A stretch of DNA of 64,000 bases, taken from Inhella gelatinilytica. Lineage in GTDB: Bacteria > Pseudomonadota > Gammaproteobacteria > Burkholderiales > Burkholderiaceae_C. Below the pieces are notes generated by a model. It had not been told where the DNA came from, ran no database searches, and worked only from the letters and a program-made list of their open reading frames with translations. A program made the position numbers and the translations under genes. The stretch is from NCBI RefSeq assembly GCF_016093295.1, contig NZ_JAEDAL010000010.1:1-64000 (forward strand), written 5' to 3'. Of the stretch, positions 40,003 through 47,733 are shown piece by piece (position 1 is the first letter of the stretch; the number at the start of each line of letters is the position of its first letter).

Positions 40003-40722
40003 TCACTCCTCGTGAAAGGTGCTGAACTCTGACACCGGTACCCGCGACGTGACCAGGGTGTTTTCGATGGCCTCAGGGTCTGCATGACCCAGCGCCATGC
40101 CACAGACCAACACCTCATCCGGTCCAAACGACAGCCATTGCGCCATCGGCTCGTGGAAGTGGCACCAAGCGGCCTGCGCGCAGGTGTGCAGCCCTTCGGC
40201 CGTGGCGGCCAGCATCAGGGTCTGCAAAAACATGCCCAGGTCCAACCACGAGCCTTGGGTGAGGCTTTGATCCACGGTAAACAGCAGACCCACGGGCGCC
40301 CCGAAAAACTCGAAGTTGCGCAAATGCTGCGCCTGCATGCCCGCTTCGTCGCCCTTTTTTAGTCCCAGCGCGTCGTACAGCGCCAAGCCCACCTCGCGTC
40401 GGCGCGCTTTGAAAACGGCCTTCCAAGTGCCCGGGTAGTACTGATAGCGCCCCTTGAGCGATGACAAACGCTCCCGGTCGACAGCGACCGCACGCGCTTG
40501 TTCGGTAACACGCCTGAGGGCCGATCCTGTCAGCACATGGACGCGCCAAGGTTGCATATTGGCCCCAGACGGCGCCCGCGCGGCCTGAGCCAACAGTTGC
40601 TCCACCCAGGCTCGGGGGATGGGCGTGGGACGAAACGCCCGGACCGACCGGCGGGCCCAGAGCACTTCATTGAACACCGTCGCCGCTTCGGGCGACAAAT
40701 CAGGGAGGTCAGCAAGCTTCAC
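40003..40722 (-). CDS. Nitroreductase family FMN protein
   Basis: This 239-aa flavoprotein has the family's FMN-binding ARRSVRAFRP near the N-terminus and ARAPSGANMQPWRVHVLTG. A C-terminal block begins LVCGMALGHADP. Such enzymes reduce quinones, nitroaromatics or flavins with NAD(P)H. The GTG at 40722 (MKLADLPDLSPEA) fits the domain start; the frame stays open upstream into the phasin promoter region, which I reject. It is divergent from the phasin gene. Confidence 0.87.
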   Translation of the reverse strand: MKLADLPDLSPEAATVFNEVLWARRSVRAFRPTPIPRAWVEQLLAQAARAPSGANMQPWRVHVLTGSALRRVTEQARAVAVDRERLSSLKGRYQYYPGTWKAVFKARRREVGLALYDALGLKKGDEAGMQAQHLRNFEFFGAPVGLLFTVDQSLTQGSWLDLGMFLQTLMLAATAEGLHTCAQAAWCHFHEPMAQWLSFGPDEVLVCGMALGHADPEAIENTLVTSRVPVSEFSTFHEE

Positions 40723-40766
40723 CCGCGCATTGTCAGAGCCCCCCGTTCCCCTGGCGCGAAGACAAA

Positions 40767-40845
40767 ATTGCTGCACCGCAAAAATTTCTTGCAATCGCTC
40801 CGGTTTTCCTGAATACTGACGACATTGCTGCACTGCACAATTTTT
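40767..40845 (+). promoter_or_regulatory. Phasin promoter with two repeated operator-like sites
   Basis: A -35-like TTGCAA (40789-40794) and -10-like AATACT (40812-40817) are 17 bp apart, giving a start near 40824. Two nearly identical 21-bp sites share TTGCTGCACYGCA followed by an A/T tract. One (40767-40787) abuts the -35 and the other (40824-40844) covers the start. Their centres are 57 bp apart. The arrangement fits repression by PhaR, which controls phasin genes in PHA producers; binding is inferred, not shown. Confidence 0.65.
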
Positions 40846-40867
40846 GTCATCACACCAGGAGACGACC

Positions 40868-41410
40868 ATGCTGCTGACCCCGGAACAACTGTTTGCCCAA
40901 CAAAAAGCCGCCACCGCCGCCGTGTTCGGCTTCCAAGCCAAGGCCTTCGAAGGCGCCGAGAAACTGGCCGAATTGCACCTGCAATTGGCCAAGACCGCGC
41001 TGACCGAAGCCGCTGAAACCACCAACGCCCTGCTGTCGGTGAAGGATGCCCAAGAGTTCGTGGCGCTGCAAACCAGCCTGCTGCAACCCAACGGTGAAAA
41101 GGCCGCCGCCTACGGCCGCCACGTCGCCGACATTACGTTGACCACCTCGGCCGAACTCGGCAAGCTGGTTGAGGCCCAGATGGGTGATGCCAAGGCGAAG
41201 TTCGACAACTTGGTCGAAAACCTAGCCAAGAACGCCCCGGCGGGCACCGAAAACGTCGTGGCTCTGGCCAAGTCGGGTCTGGCTGCCGCCAACAACGCCT
41301 TCGAGTCGGCCCAAAAGGCAGCCAAGCAAGTGGCAGAAGTGGCGGAATCCAACTTCCAGACCCTGACCGCCCAGGCCACCAAAGCCCCGCGCGGCAAGAA
41401 GAGCGCCTGA
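40868..41410 (+). CDS. phaP: Phasin family protein
   Basis: This 180-aa helical, Ala- and Lys-rich protein has no Cys, signal peptide or membrane segment. It starts MLLTPEQLFAQQKAATAAVFGFQ, the classic opening of the betaproteobacterial phasin family. Phasins coat polyhydroxyalkanoate granules and limit their size. An AGGAGA site lies 7 bp upstream, consistent with strong expression. It is monocistronic, bounded by its own promoter and a terminator, and the basic C-terminus (APRGKKSA) is typical. Confidence 0.93.
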   Translation: MLLTPEQLFAQQKAATAAVFGFQAKAFEGAEKLAELHLQLAKTALTEAAETTNALLSVKDAQEFVALQTSLLQPNGEKAAAYGRHVADITLTTSAELGKLVEAQMGDAKAKFDNLVENLAKNAPAGTENVVALAKSGLAAANNAFESAQKAAKQVAEVAESNFQTLTAQATKAPRGKKSA

Positions 41411-41435
41411 TCGCTTAGCGATCCAAGCGGTGCGA

Positions 41436-41508
41436 GCGGAGCCCTCGGGCTCCGCCTCCCCCAAGACCAACCCCGCCACCCCTTCATGGGAGCGGGGTTT
41501 GTTGTTTT
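41436..41508 (+). terminator. Terminator downstream of the phasin gene
   Basis: There are two hairpins. The first stem is GCGGAGCC / GGCTCCGC (41436-41455). The second stem is AACCCCGC (41469-41476) / GCGGGGTT (41492-41499), followed by TGTTGTTTT. The second has the features of a Rho-independent terminator for the phasin transcript. Confidence 0.8.
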
Positions 41509-41543
41509 CTAGGGCCCATCAGGCTTTCTAGGGCCCATCAGGC
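41506..41543. repeat. Tandem 19-bp duplication
   Basis: The unit TTTCTAGGGCCCATCAGGC occurs twice head to tail (41506-41524 and 41525-41543) with no mismatch. The second copy contains the stop codon of the DUF4188 gene, so the duplication sits at that gene's 3' end, just past the phasin terminator. It looks like a recent slippage product; no function is evident. Confidence 0.9.
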
Positions 41544-42071
41544 CGGGTCTAGCGGCGCGGCGGCCATCCGCTCGCGAGCCCCCGCCAGCGGCCCCACGGC
41601 CGGTCGCAGGGGCGCGATGCAACCCGCGCCGAACGGGGGCATGTTCACGTAGATGGACTCCGTGCGACCCGGCTGAATCACATAGGTTTCATGCCAAATG
41701 CCCACCGCCCCGTCGCGGCCCACTCGACGATTGAAATCCGCCCACGCGGGTAGGTGGGCCGCTTGACGGTTCCGCGCATACGCCATCAAGGCGTCCACAC
41801 TTTTCCAGTACTGCAGCATGAGCGTGGTGCGCCCAAACCACATCTCTCCATGCAGGAAGCCGTAATCCCGCTGCAGGGCCAGCTCTTTGAGCATGCGTGG
41901 CATGGCCGTCGCCACGGGCAGCCATCGATCCACCCGCCAGAGCTGGTTGGCCCGCATACCGATCAAAAACACCACAAATTCCCCTTCGGGCTGGGCCGTC
42001 AAGCGCCCGAATCGAATGGCCTTGCTGTGGCGATCAGGGGGGGTAGAAATCAGGTCGGGGGTAGCAGCCAC
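41538..42071 (-). CDS. DUF4188 (monooxygenase-like) protein
   Basis: This 177-aa protein has the DUF4188 / Monooxy_af470-like domain: EGEFVVFLIGMRANQLWRV, then WLPVATAMPRMLKEL and GFLHGEMWFGRTTLMLQYW. The family has a dimeric alpha/beta-barrel-like fold and is suspected to be oxidative; no reaction is established. I chose the GTG at 42071 because the frame upstream (to 42164) would run into the LysR promoter and leave only 6 bp between divergent starts. The LysR-type regulator divergent to it is the likely controller. Confidence 0.75.
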   Translation of the reverse strand: MAATPDLISTPPDRHSKAIRFGRLTAQPEGEFVVFLIGMRANQLWRVDRWLPVATAMPRMLKELALQRDYGFLHGEMWFGRTTLMLQYWKSVDALMAYARNRQAAHLPAWADFNRRVGRDGAVGIWHETYVIQPGRTESIYVNMPPFGAGCIAPLRPAVGPLAGARERMAAAPLDPA

Positions 42072-42135
42072 GATGCGCGCTCGGTCAGGTGATGAACAGG
42101 GGCAGCAGTGTGCTGACTGGATCGATATTCCACAA

Positions 42136-42163
42136 TCGACAAAATTTGCCAGCCAGCTATACA
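42136..42163 (+). promoter_or_regulatory. Possible LysR-gene promoter giving a near-leaderless mRNA
   Basis: TCGACA (42136-42141, 5 of 6 to the -35 consensus) and TATACA (42158-42163, 4 of 6 to the -10) are 16 bp apart and point at the LysR gene. The predicted start near 42170 adjoins the ATG at 42171, so the mRNA could have almost no leader. No Shine-Dalgarno sequence is visible. The same ~100 bp would hold the regulator's own operator. Confidence 0.4.
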
Positions 42164-42170
42164 TAATCGA

Positions 42171-43067
42171 ATGGCTCCATTACCCCGTTTTGATTGGTCT
42201 CTCATCCCGAGCTTTCTGGCCGTCCTAGAGACCGGAAGCATGATGGGTGCCGCACGCGCCCTCCAGTGCCCGCAGCCCACGGTGTCACGCCGCATTGGGC
42301 AACTGGAGGGACAACTGGGCGTTGCGCTGTTCGAGCGCACGGGCCGCGGGGTCCGTCCCACGGCGGCGGCGCTGGCCTTGGCAGAGTCCGCGCATCAAAT
42401 GGCCCTGGGGGCTGATCAGTTGGCACAACTCCTTGCGCGACGAAGCGTCGACACCCGCGGCACGGTGCGCATCAGCGCCAGCCACGTGGTGGCCAGTGGG
42501 TGGCTGCCGAGGGTGCTTTGTGCTTTGCACGAGGCGGAACCGTCCCTCCAGATTGAATTGGTGGCGACGAACGAAGTGAGCAACCTGCTGCGCCGAGAAG
42601 CGGACATTGCCCTGCGGCTGCTGCGTCCCCAGCAACAAGGCTTGATCGCCAAGAAACTGGGGGACGTGCGCCTGCTGGCCTGCGCGCACCGCCGCTATCT
42701 GGCGCGCACAAGCACTCCACAAGACGCCGCAGACCTGCTGCAGCACAGCTTGGTGGGCTACGACCAGAACGACGCCATCGTGCGCGGATTTGCCGCGACC
42801 GGGCACGCGGTGTCACGCGAGAACTTTGCCTTTCGCACGGATGACCACGTGGCCTATGCCCAGTTGGTGCGCGCTGGAGTCGGCATCGGGTTTCTGCCAG
42901 ACTTTTTGATCCGCGATGACCCCGACCTTGTTGCGCTGCTGCCCGAACTGCCCACCCCTACCCTTCCGCTGTGGCTGGTCGTGCACCGGGAAATTCGCGG
43001 CACCCCCGCGGTTAGGCGGGTGTTTGACTTCCTATCCACCCAGTTGTCCTTTGTCACCCCGCTCTGA
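42171..43067 (+). CDS. LysR-type transcriptional regulator
   Basis: This 298-aa regulator has an N-terminal winged helix (FLAVLETGSMMGAARALQ, then QPTVSRRIGQLEGQLG) and a substrate-binding domain from about residue 95, ending in a hydrophobic strand-rich C-terminus. It is divergent from the DUF4188 gene, which it probably regulates together with itself. The effector is unknown. Confidence 0.92.
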   Translation: MAPLPRFDWSLIPSFLAVLETGSMMGAARALQCPQPTVSRRIGQLEGQLGVALFERTGRGVRPTAAALALAESAHQMALGADQLAQLLARRSVDTRGTVRISASHVVASGWLPRVLCALHEAEPSLQIELVATNEVSNLLRREADIALRLLRPQQQGLIAKKLGDVRLLACAHRRYLARTSTPQDAADLLQHSLVGYDQNDAIVRGFAATGHAVSRENFAFRTDDHVAYAQLVRAGVGIGFLPDFLIRDDPDLVALLPELPTPTLPLWLVVHREIRGTPAVRRVFDFLSTQLSFVTPL

Positions 43068-43086
43068 AAGGCTTGATACTGCGCCT

Positions 43087-43106
43087 GCCGTCGCTTGACG
43101 GCTTTT
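43087..43106 (+). terminator. Terminator after the LysR gene
   Basis: The stem GCCGTC / GACGGC with a GCTT loop is followed by four T's, 19 bp before the SPFH gene start. It would stop LysR transcription and separate it from the cluster that follows. Confidence 0.65.
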
Positions 43107-43124
43107 GTGCACGAGGAACGCACC

Positions 43125-44177
43125 ATGGGCTTGATGAGCTTCATAAAGAAACAGTTCATTGACATCCTGCAGTGGACCGAGGACGGCGACGGCACGCTGG
43201 CCTGGCGCTACCCCATGCAGGACCAGGAAATTCAGTACGGCGGGCAGCTGGTTGTGCGCGAGTCGCAGATGGCCGTCTTCGTCAACGAAGGCCAGGTCGC
43301 CGATGTGTTCGGCCCCGGTACGCACAAGCTGACCACGCAGACCCTGCCGGTGCTGACCTACTTGAAAAACTGGGACAAGCTGTTCGAGTCCCCGTTCAAG
43401 AGCGACGTCTACTTCTTCAGCACGCGCCAGCAGATCGACCAGCGCTGGGGCACGGCCCAGCCCATCACCATCCGCGACAAGGACTTCGGCGCCGTGCGCC
43501 TGCGCGCCTTCGGCAACTACGCCTACCGCATTGCCGACCCGAAGAAATTCCACACCGAGATCAGCGGCACGCGCGAGAAGTACACCGTCCAAGACCTGGA
43601 TGGCCAACTGCGCGGCCTGATGTTGCAGCACATTGCCGACGGCATTGCGCAAAGCGGCATCCCCTTCCTGGACTTGGCTGCCAACCAGATTGAGTTCGCC
43701 AAGGCCATGCAGGGCGCCACCGCGCCGTTCTTCGAGGCCCTGGGCCTGAAGCTGGAAGGCATCACGGTGCAGTCGGTCTCGCTGCCAGAGGAACTGCAGA
43801 AGATCCTCGACCAGAAGATCGGCATGGGCATGATCGGCCAGAACATGGGCCAGTTCATGCAGTACCAGACTGCGCAGTCCATTCCTGAAATGGCCAAAGG
43901 CGTGGCTCAGGGTGGGGGTGGCGGCGTGATGGGTGACGCCATGGGCATGGGCGCCGGCCTGGCGATGGGCCAAGTCATGGCGCAACAGATGGGCGCCGGG
44001 CTGGCGGGCATCAACCCCGCCGTTCAGGCCGCGCAGGCCCAGGCCGCAGCGGCCGCCGCACCCAAGAGCGAAGACGTGATCGCCCTGATCGAAAAATTGG
44101 GCGACCTCAAAGCCAAGGGCATCCTTAGCGACGAGGAATTCGCCGCCAAAAAGGCGGAGTTGCTCTCGAAGCTCTAA
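43125..44177 (+). CDS. SPFH-domain protein with SHOCT C-terminus
   Basis: This 350-aa protein resembles B. subtilis YdjI and COG4260: an SPFH/band-7-like domain (about 30-230), starting at the VVRESQMAVFVNEGQVADVFGPG segment. A Gly/Met/Gln-rich low-complexity linker (about 245-310) and a SHOCT helix hairpin (IALIEKLGDLKAKGILSDEEF) follow. SPFH proteins build membrane-associated scaffolds, and YdjI recruits PspA to the membrane in Bacillus. No transmembrane segment is obvious here. GAGGAA lies 7 bp before the ATG. It is the first gene of the five-gene block. Confidence 0.85.
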   Translation: MGLMSFIKKQFIDILQWTEDGDGTLAWRYPMQDQEIQYGGQLVVRESQMAVFVNEGQVADVFGPGTHKLTTQTLPVLTYLKNWDKLFESPFKSDVYFFSTRQQIDQRWGTAQPITIRDKDFGAVRLRAFGNYAYRIADPKKFHTEISGTREKYTVQDLDGQLRGLMLQHIADGIAQSGIPFLDLAANQIEFAKAMQGATAPFFEALGLKLEGITVQSVSLPEELQKILDQKIGMGMIGQNMGQFMQYQTAQSIPEMAKGVAQGGGGGVMGDAMGMGAGLAMGQVMAQQMGAGLAGINPAVQAAQAQAAAAAAPKSEDVIALIEKLGDLKAKGILSDEEFAAKKAELLSKL

Positions 44178-44246
44178 CCGATGGTGACCGCCCCCAGTCT
44201 GCCTGCGGTCGCAACGCCCTTGGGACGGCCGTGCGGGCGTTGAGCC

Positions 44247-45827
44247 TTGGCTGAAGACCAAACCCCAGCGCAGCGCCGCTGGCGCGCCGCCTGTCCCAAC
44301 TGCGGCGCGCCGGTGGAGTTCGCCTCCGCGGCGTCAGGCAGTGCCGTTTGCGGTTTTTGCCGCAGCACGCTGGCGCGCGAGGGAGAAGTGCTGCGCAAGA
44401 CCGGGGAATCTGCCGAGCTCTTCAGCGACTACTCCCCGCTGCAGATCGGCACGCAGGGCAAGTTCCAGAACGAACCGTTCACCATCCTGGGTCGTGTTCA
44501 ATTGGCCTACGAGGGCGGGCGCTGGACCGAGTGGCACGCATTTTTTGACAACAGCGGCAAATCCGCCTGGCTCAGCGAGGACAACGGCTCCTTCGTGCTG
44601 AGCTGGCCGCTGCCGCTGGCTCAGCCCCCAGCCTGGAGTGCCCTGGTGCTGGGCGCCCAGCAGCTCATTGACGGCCAGGGCTTCCGCGTCGCAGCCCTCA
44701 CGCCCGCAACCTTGCATGCCGCCGAGGGCGAACTGCCCCAAGCCCCGCGCCTGGGCGAGGCCGTGCAGGTCGCCGAGCTGCGCAGCAACCGAGACGAGGT
44801 GGGCTCGCTGGAGTACGGGGCCGACCAGGCCCCGCGCTGGAGCTTGGGTCAGGCCGTTGACCTCGCCACGCTCCAACTTGTGAACACCCGAGAGGAGTCC
44901 AGCGCAAGTTGGGCGGGCCGCAGCCTGCAATGCCCAAGCTGCGGCGCACCCATTCAGCCGGCGCTGCAGCAGAGTCAGTCCATCACCTGTGGACAGTGCA
45001 GCGCCGTGATCGAACTGGCGGGCACGCCGGGCGCCGACCTGCAGTTCCATGCGCAGGCCATGGGCATGGAGCCACCGATTCCGCTCGGCCGCACCGGGCG
45101 CCTGAGCCTGGCGCCGGACACCGCCAAGCTGCCCTGGCAGGTGGTGGGCTTCATGGAGCGCTGCACCACGCCCGACGAAGACGGTGAGCAGTATTTCTGG
45201 CGCGAGTACCTGCTCTTCAACCAACAGCAAGGCTTTGCCTTCCTCGTGGATGCCACGGAGGGCTGGAGCTTGGCCCGGGTGCTCACCGGAGCACCCGACC
45301 TGGTGATGAACAGTGCCCGCTGGCAGGGCAAGACCTACAGCCTGCACGAGCGTTACGGAGCCATCACCACCCACGTGCTGGGCGAGTTCTACTGGAAGGT
45401 GCAGCGCGACGAACGCTGTGAGGTCGCGGACTACCGCGGCACCGGCGGCGCCAAAGGCACGCTCTCGCGCGAGCAGTCTGGCCACGAGGTGACCTGGAGC
45501 CTGGGACGCCCCTTGGACGCCCGCGAAGTGGCCTCGGCCTTCGGACTGAACGCCGAACAGCAGGCCCGCATCCGACCCGATGGCACGCCGGCGGGCATCG
45601 GCGACGCCGTCAAGGGGCTGGCGGTGTTTGCCGTCGTGGCCTTGCTGCTGGTGGTGCTCTTCAAAGCCTGCAGCGCTGACGAGTGCGACGACTTCAAGAC
45701 CCGCTTTGGTGAGACCAGCGCCGAATACCAGCAGTGCCGTGCCAACCAGCGGGCCGGCAGCAGCTACCGCAGCGGCAGTGGCAGCGGCGGGTGGTCCGGC
45801 GGTGGTTTCGGCGGTGGACATAAATGA
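44247..45827 (+). CDS. Two-zinc-ribbon DUF4178 membrane protein
   Basis: In this 526-aa protein, two halves each start with a zinc ribbon (CPNCG...CGFC near residues 16-37; CPSCG...CGQC near 231-252). Each ribbon is followed by a DUF4178 beta-rich domain; both contain a related signature (WTEWHAFFDNSGKSAWLSE; FWREYLLFNQQQGFAFLVD). One C-terminal TM (LAVFAVVALLLVVLF) and a short Ser/Gly-rich tail end the protein. The TTG start is the earliest possible, as a stop lies two codons before it. No Shine-Dalgarno site is visible, and an 8-bp stem (CAACGCCC/GGGCGTTG, 44212-44242) lies immediately upstream. DUF4178 genes typically neighbour DUF350 and SpeE-like genes; the function is unknown. Confidence 0.82.
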   Translation: MAEDQTPAQRRWRAACPNCGAPVEFASAASGSAVCGFCRSTLAREGEVLRKTGESAELFSDYSPLQIGTQGKFQNEPFTILGRVQLAYEGGRWTEWHAFFDNSGKSAWLSEDNGSFVLSWPLPLAQPPAWSALVLGAQQLIDGQGFRVAALTPATLHAAEGELPQAPRLGEAVQVAELRSNRDEVGSLEYGADQAPRWSLGQAVDLATLQLVNTREESSASWAGRSLQCPSCGAPIQPALQQSQSITCGQCSAVIELAGTPGADLQFHAQAMGMEPPIPLGRTGRLSLAPDTAKLPWQVVGFMERCTTPDEDGEQYFWREYLLFNQQQGFAFLVDATEGWSLARVLTGAPDLVMNSARWQGKTYSLHERYGAITTHVLGEFYWKVQRDERCEVADYRGTGGAKGTLSREQSGHEVTWSLGRPLDAREVASAFGLNAEQQARIRPDGTPAGIGDAVKGLAVFAVVALLLVVLFKACSADECDDFKTRFGETSAEYQQCRANQRAGSSYRSGSGSGGWSGGGFGGGHK

Positions 45828-45860
45828 CCCGCGCCCCGCGTATTGATCAAGGAGATGAAC

Positions 45861-46079
45861 ATGAACACTGAGTGGCTCACGCTCGCCAGCATGGGCGGCA
45901 CCCTGCTCTATGCCCTGATGGGCGTTGTGATTTTTTGGGTCAGCTTCATCGTGGTGGACAAGATCACCCCCTACAAGCTGTGGGAGGAAATCGTGGAACA
46001 CCGCAACCTGGCCCTGGCCATCGTGGTGGCGGCGATGTGCCTGTCCATCGGCGTGATCGTGGCTGCGGCGATCCACTGA
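45861..46079 (+). CDS. DUF350 small membrane protein
   Basis: This 72-aa protein has two transmembrane segments (about 8-32, LASMGGTLLYALMGVVIFWVS; and about 47-70, ALAIVVAAMCLSIGVIVAAA) with a short polar loop. It matches one half of the duplicated YjfL/DUF350 family, which is linked in many genomes to polyamine- or amidoligase-type enzymes. AAGGAG lies 6 bp before the ATG at 45861; the ATG two codons earlier touches that site. Confidence 0.83.
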   Translation: MNTEWLTLASMGGTLLYALMGVVIFWVSFIVVDKITPYKLWEEIVEHRNLALAIVVAAMCLSIGVIVAAAIH

Positions 46080-46126
46080 TCCCCCCAGTCTTCGGCCCTT
46101 GGGCCTACGCCTCCCCTGAGGGGGCC

Positions 46127-46159
46127 GCAGCCCGCTTGGGGCGGCCCGGCGCGGGCTGC
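46127..46159 (+). repeat. GC-rich inverted repeat before the speE-like gene
   Basis: A 9-bp perfect stem GCAGCCCGC / GCGGGCTGC with a 15-nt loop ends 11 bp before the next ATG. A second small stem (GGCCC/GGGCC, 46094-46105) precedes it. The region resembles the dispersed REP-like palindromes of Burkholderiales chromosomes. It lies where a ribosome-binding site would be expected. Confidence 0.6.
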
Positions 46160-46170
46160 TCTTCCGCTTT

Positions 46171-47733
46171 ATGACCGTTTCTGAATCTCGCGCACGAATC
46201 TCGCTGGCCGAGGTCCTGCTGCTGGTCAGCGTCTTTCTGATCGCCGCCTGCGGGCTGGCTTACGAACTGGCCGCCGGGGCGCTGGCCTCTTACCTGCTCG
46301 GCGACTCGGTGCTGCAGTTCAGCACCGTCATTGGCAGCTACCTCTTTGCGCTGGGCATCGGCGCCTGGTTGTCGCGCTTTATCGAGCGCCAGCTGGTGGC
46401 GGTGTTCTTGCGGGTGGAGTTGCTGGTGGGCGTGCTGGGCGGTCTGCTGCCCATGGGGCTGTTTGCCGCCCACAGCCTGATGCCGCTGGGCCATGAAGGC
46501 CCCTTCCGTGTGCTGCTCTACGCCCTGGTGCTGCTGGTGGGGAGCCTGGTGGGGCTGGAGATTCCGCTGGTGATGCGCATCCTCAAGCAGCACGCCAGCG
46601 GCGAGCGCGGCAGCTTGCGCGAGCTGGTGGCCCAGGTTCTCACGTTTGACTACCTGGGCGCCCTCTTGGTGGCACTGGCCTTCCCGCTGCTGCTCGTGCC
46701 CCACCTGGGCCTGGTGCGCACGGGGCTGTTTTTCGGCCTCATCAACCTGGCTGTCGCCTGCTGGGCCCTGTGGCTGTTCCGCCAGGAGCTGCGGCGCTGG
46801 GCCGCCCATGCCGCAGCCTGCGCGGCCAGCATCGTGCTGCTGTGCGGCGCTTGGGCCGCCTCGGAGGCCCTGACCGACTGGGCCGAGCAGCGCTTTTATG
46901 GTGAGCCCTTGGTGCTGCGTGCCAGCAGCCCCTACCAGCGCGTGGTCGTCACGGAGGGCCGGACGGGCGTCAAGCTGTACCTGAACGGCAACCTCCAGTT
47001 CCACGAGCGCGACGAGTACCGGTATCACGAGGCTCTGGTGCACCCCGCACTGGCCGCCCACGGCGCGCCCCGCCGCGTGCTGGTGCTGGGCGGGGGGGAC
47101 GGCCTGGCCATTCGCGAAATCTTGCGCTACCCGGGCGTGGAGTCCGTGACCCTGGTCGAACTGGACGAAAGCATCACCCGCCTCGCGCAAGGGCCCCTTC
47201 TGAGCCGGCTGAACCAAAGCGCCCTGCGCCACCCCAAGGTGCAGGTGGTGCATGCCGACGCTTACCGCTGGCTGGAAACCCAGCCGCAACCCGGCGGCTT
47301 CGACGTGGTCATCGCCGACTTCCCCGATCCCAGCAACCACGCCCTCGGGAAGTTGTACAGCACCAGCTTCTACCAGCGCGTTCTGGAACACCTCAGCGCC
47401 AGCGGCATCCTGGTCGTGCAGTCCACCTCACCGCTGATCGCCCGCCGCAGCTTCTGGACCGTTGTGGACACGCTGGAGGCCGTGGGGCTGAGCACGACGC
47501 CGTACCACGCCCTGGTGCCCAGCTTTGGCGAGTGGGGGTTCGTCATGGCCAGCCACCGCCCCTGGAAAGCCCCGCCGCAGTTGCCCTCGGGGCTGCGCTT
47601 TCTGACCCCCAAGAGCCTGCCGCAGATGATGCAGTTCCCGCCCGACATGGACCGCGTGCCTGGGGGCATCAATCGACTGTCTGACCCGGTGCTGGTCACC
47701 CACTTCCTCGAAGAATGGGGCAAGGCGCATTGA
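46171..47733 (+). CDS. Membrane-integrated spermidine synthase-like aminopropyltransferase
   Basis: In this 520-aa protein the N-terminal ~235 residues form about seven membrane helices. The C-terminal ~285 are a PABS domain of the COG4262 type. Aminopropyltransferase residues are intact: HERDEYRYHEALVHPAL (putrescine and AdoMet side), GGGDG at 307-311 with LVELDES for decarboxylated AdoMet, and the catalytic DFPDPS with both aspartates (383 and 386). It should transfer an aminopropyl group from decarboxylated AdoMet to an amine at the membrane; the acceptor is unknown. No clear Shine-Dalgarno site is visible. It overlaps the FAD protein gene. A speD gene lies 3.3 kb beyond its end. Confidence 0.9.
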   Translation: MTVSESRARISLAEVLLLVSVFLIAACGLAYELAAGALASYLLGDSVLQFSTVIGSYLFALGIGAWLSRFIERQLVAVFLRVELLVGVLGGLLPMGLFAAHSLMPLGHEGPFRVLLYALVLLVGSLVGLEIPLVMRILKQHASGERGSLRELVAQVLTFDYLGALLVALAFPLLLVPHLGLVRTGLFFGLINLAVACWALWLFRQELRRWAAHAAACAASIVLLCGAWAASEALTDWAEQRFYGEPLVLRASSPYQRVVVTEGRTGVKLYLNGNLQFHERDEYRYHEALVHPALAAHGAPRRVLVLGGGDGLAIREILRYPGVESVTLVELDESITRLAQGPLLSRLNQSALRHPKVQVVHADAYRWLETQPQPGGFDVVIADFPDPSNHALGKLYSTSFYQRVLEHLSASGILVVQSTSPLIARRSFWTVVDTLEAVGLSTTPYHALVPSFGEWGFVMASHRPWKAPPQLPSGLRFLTPKSLPQMMQFPPDMDRVPGGINRLSDPVLVTHFLEEWGKAH

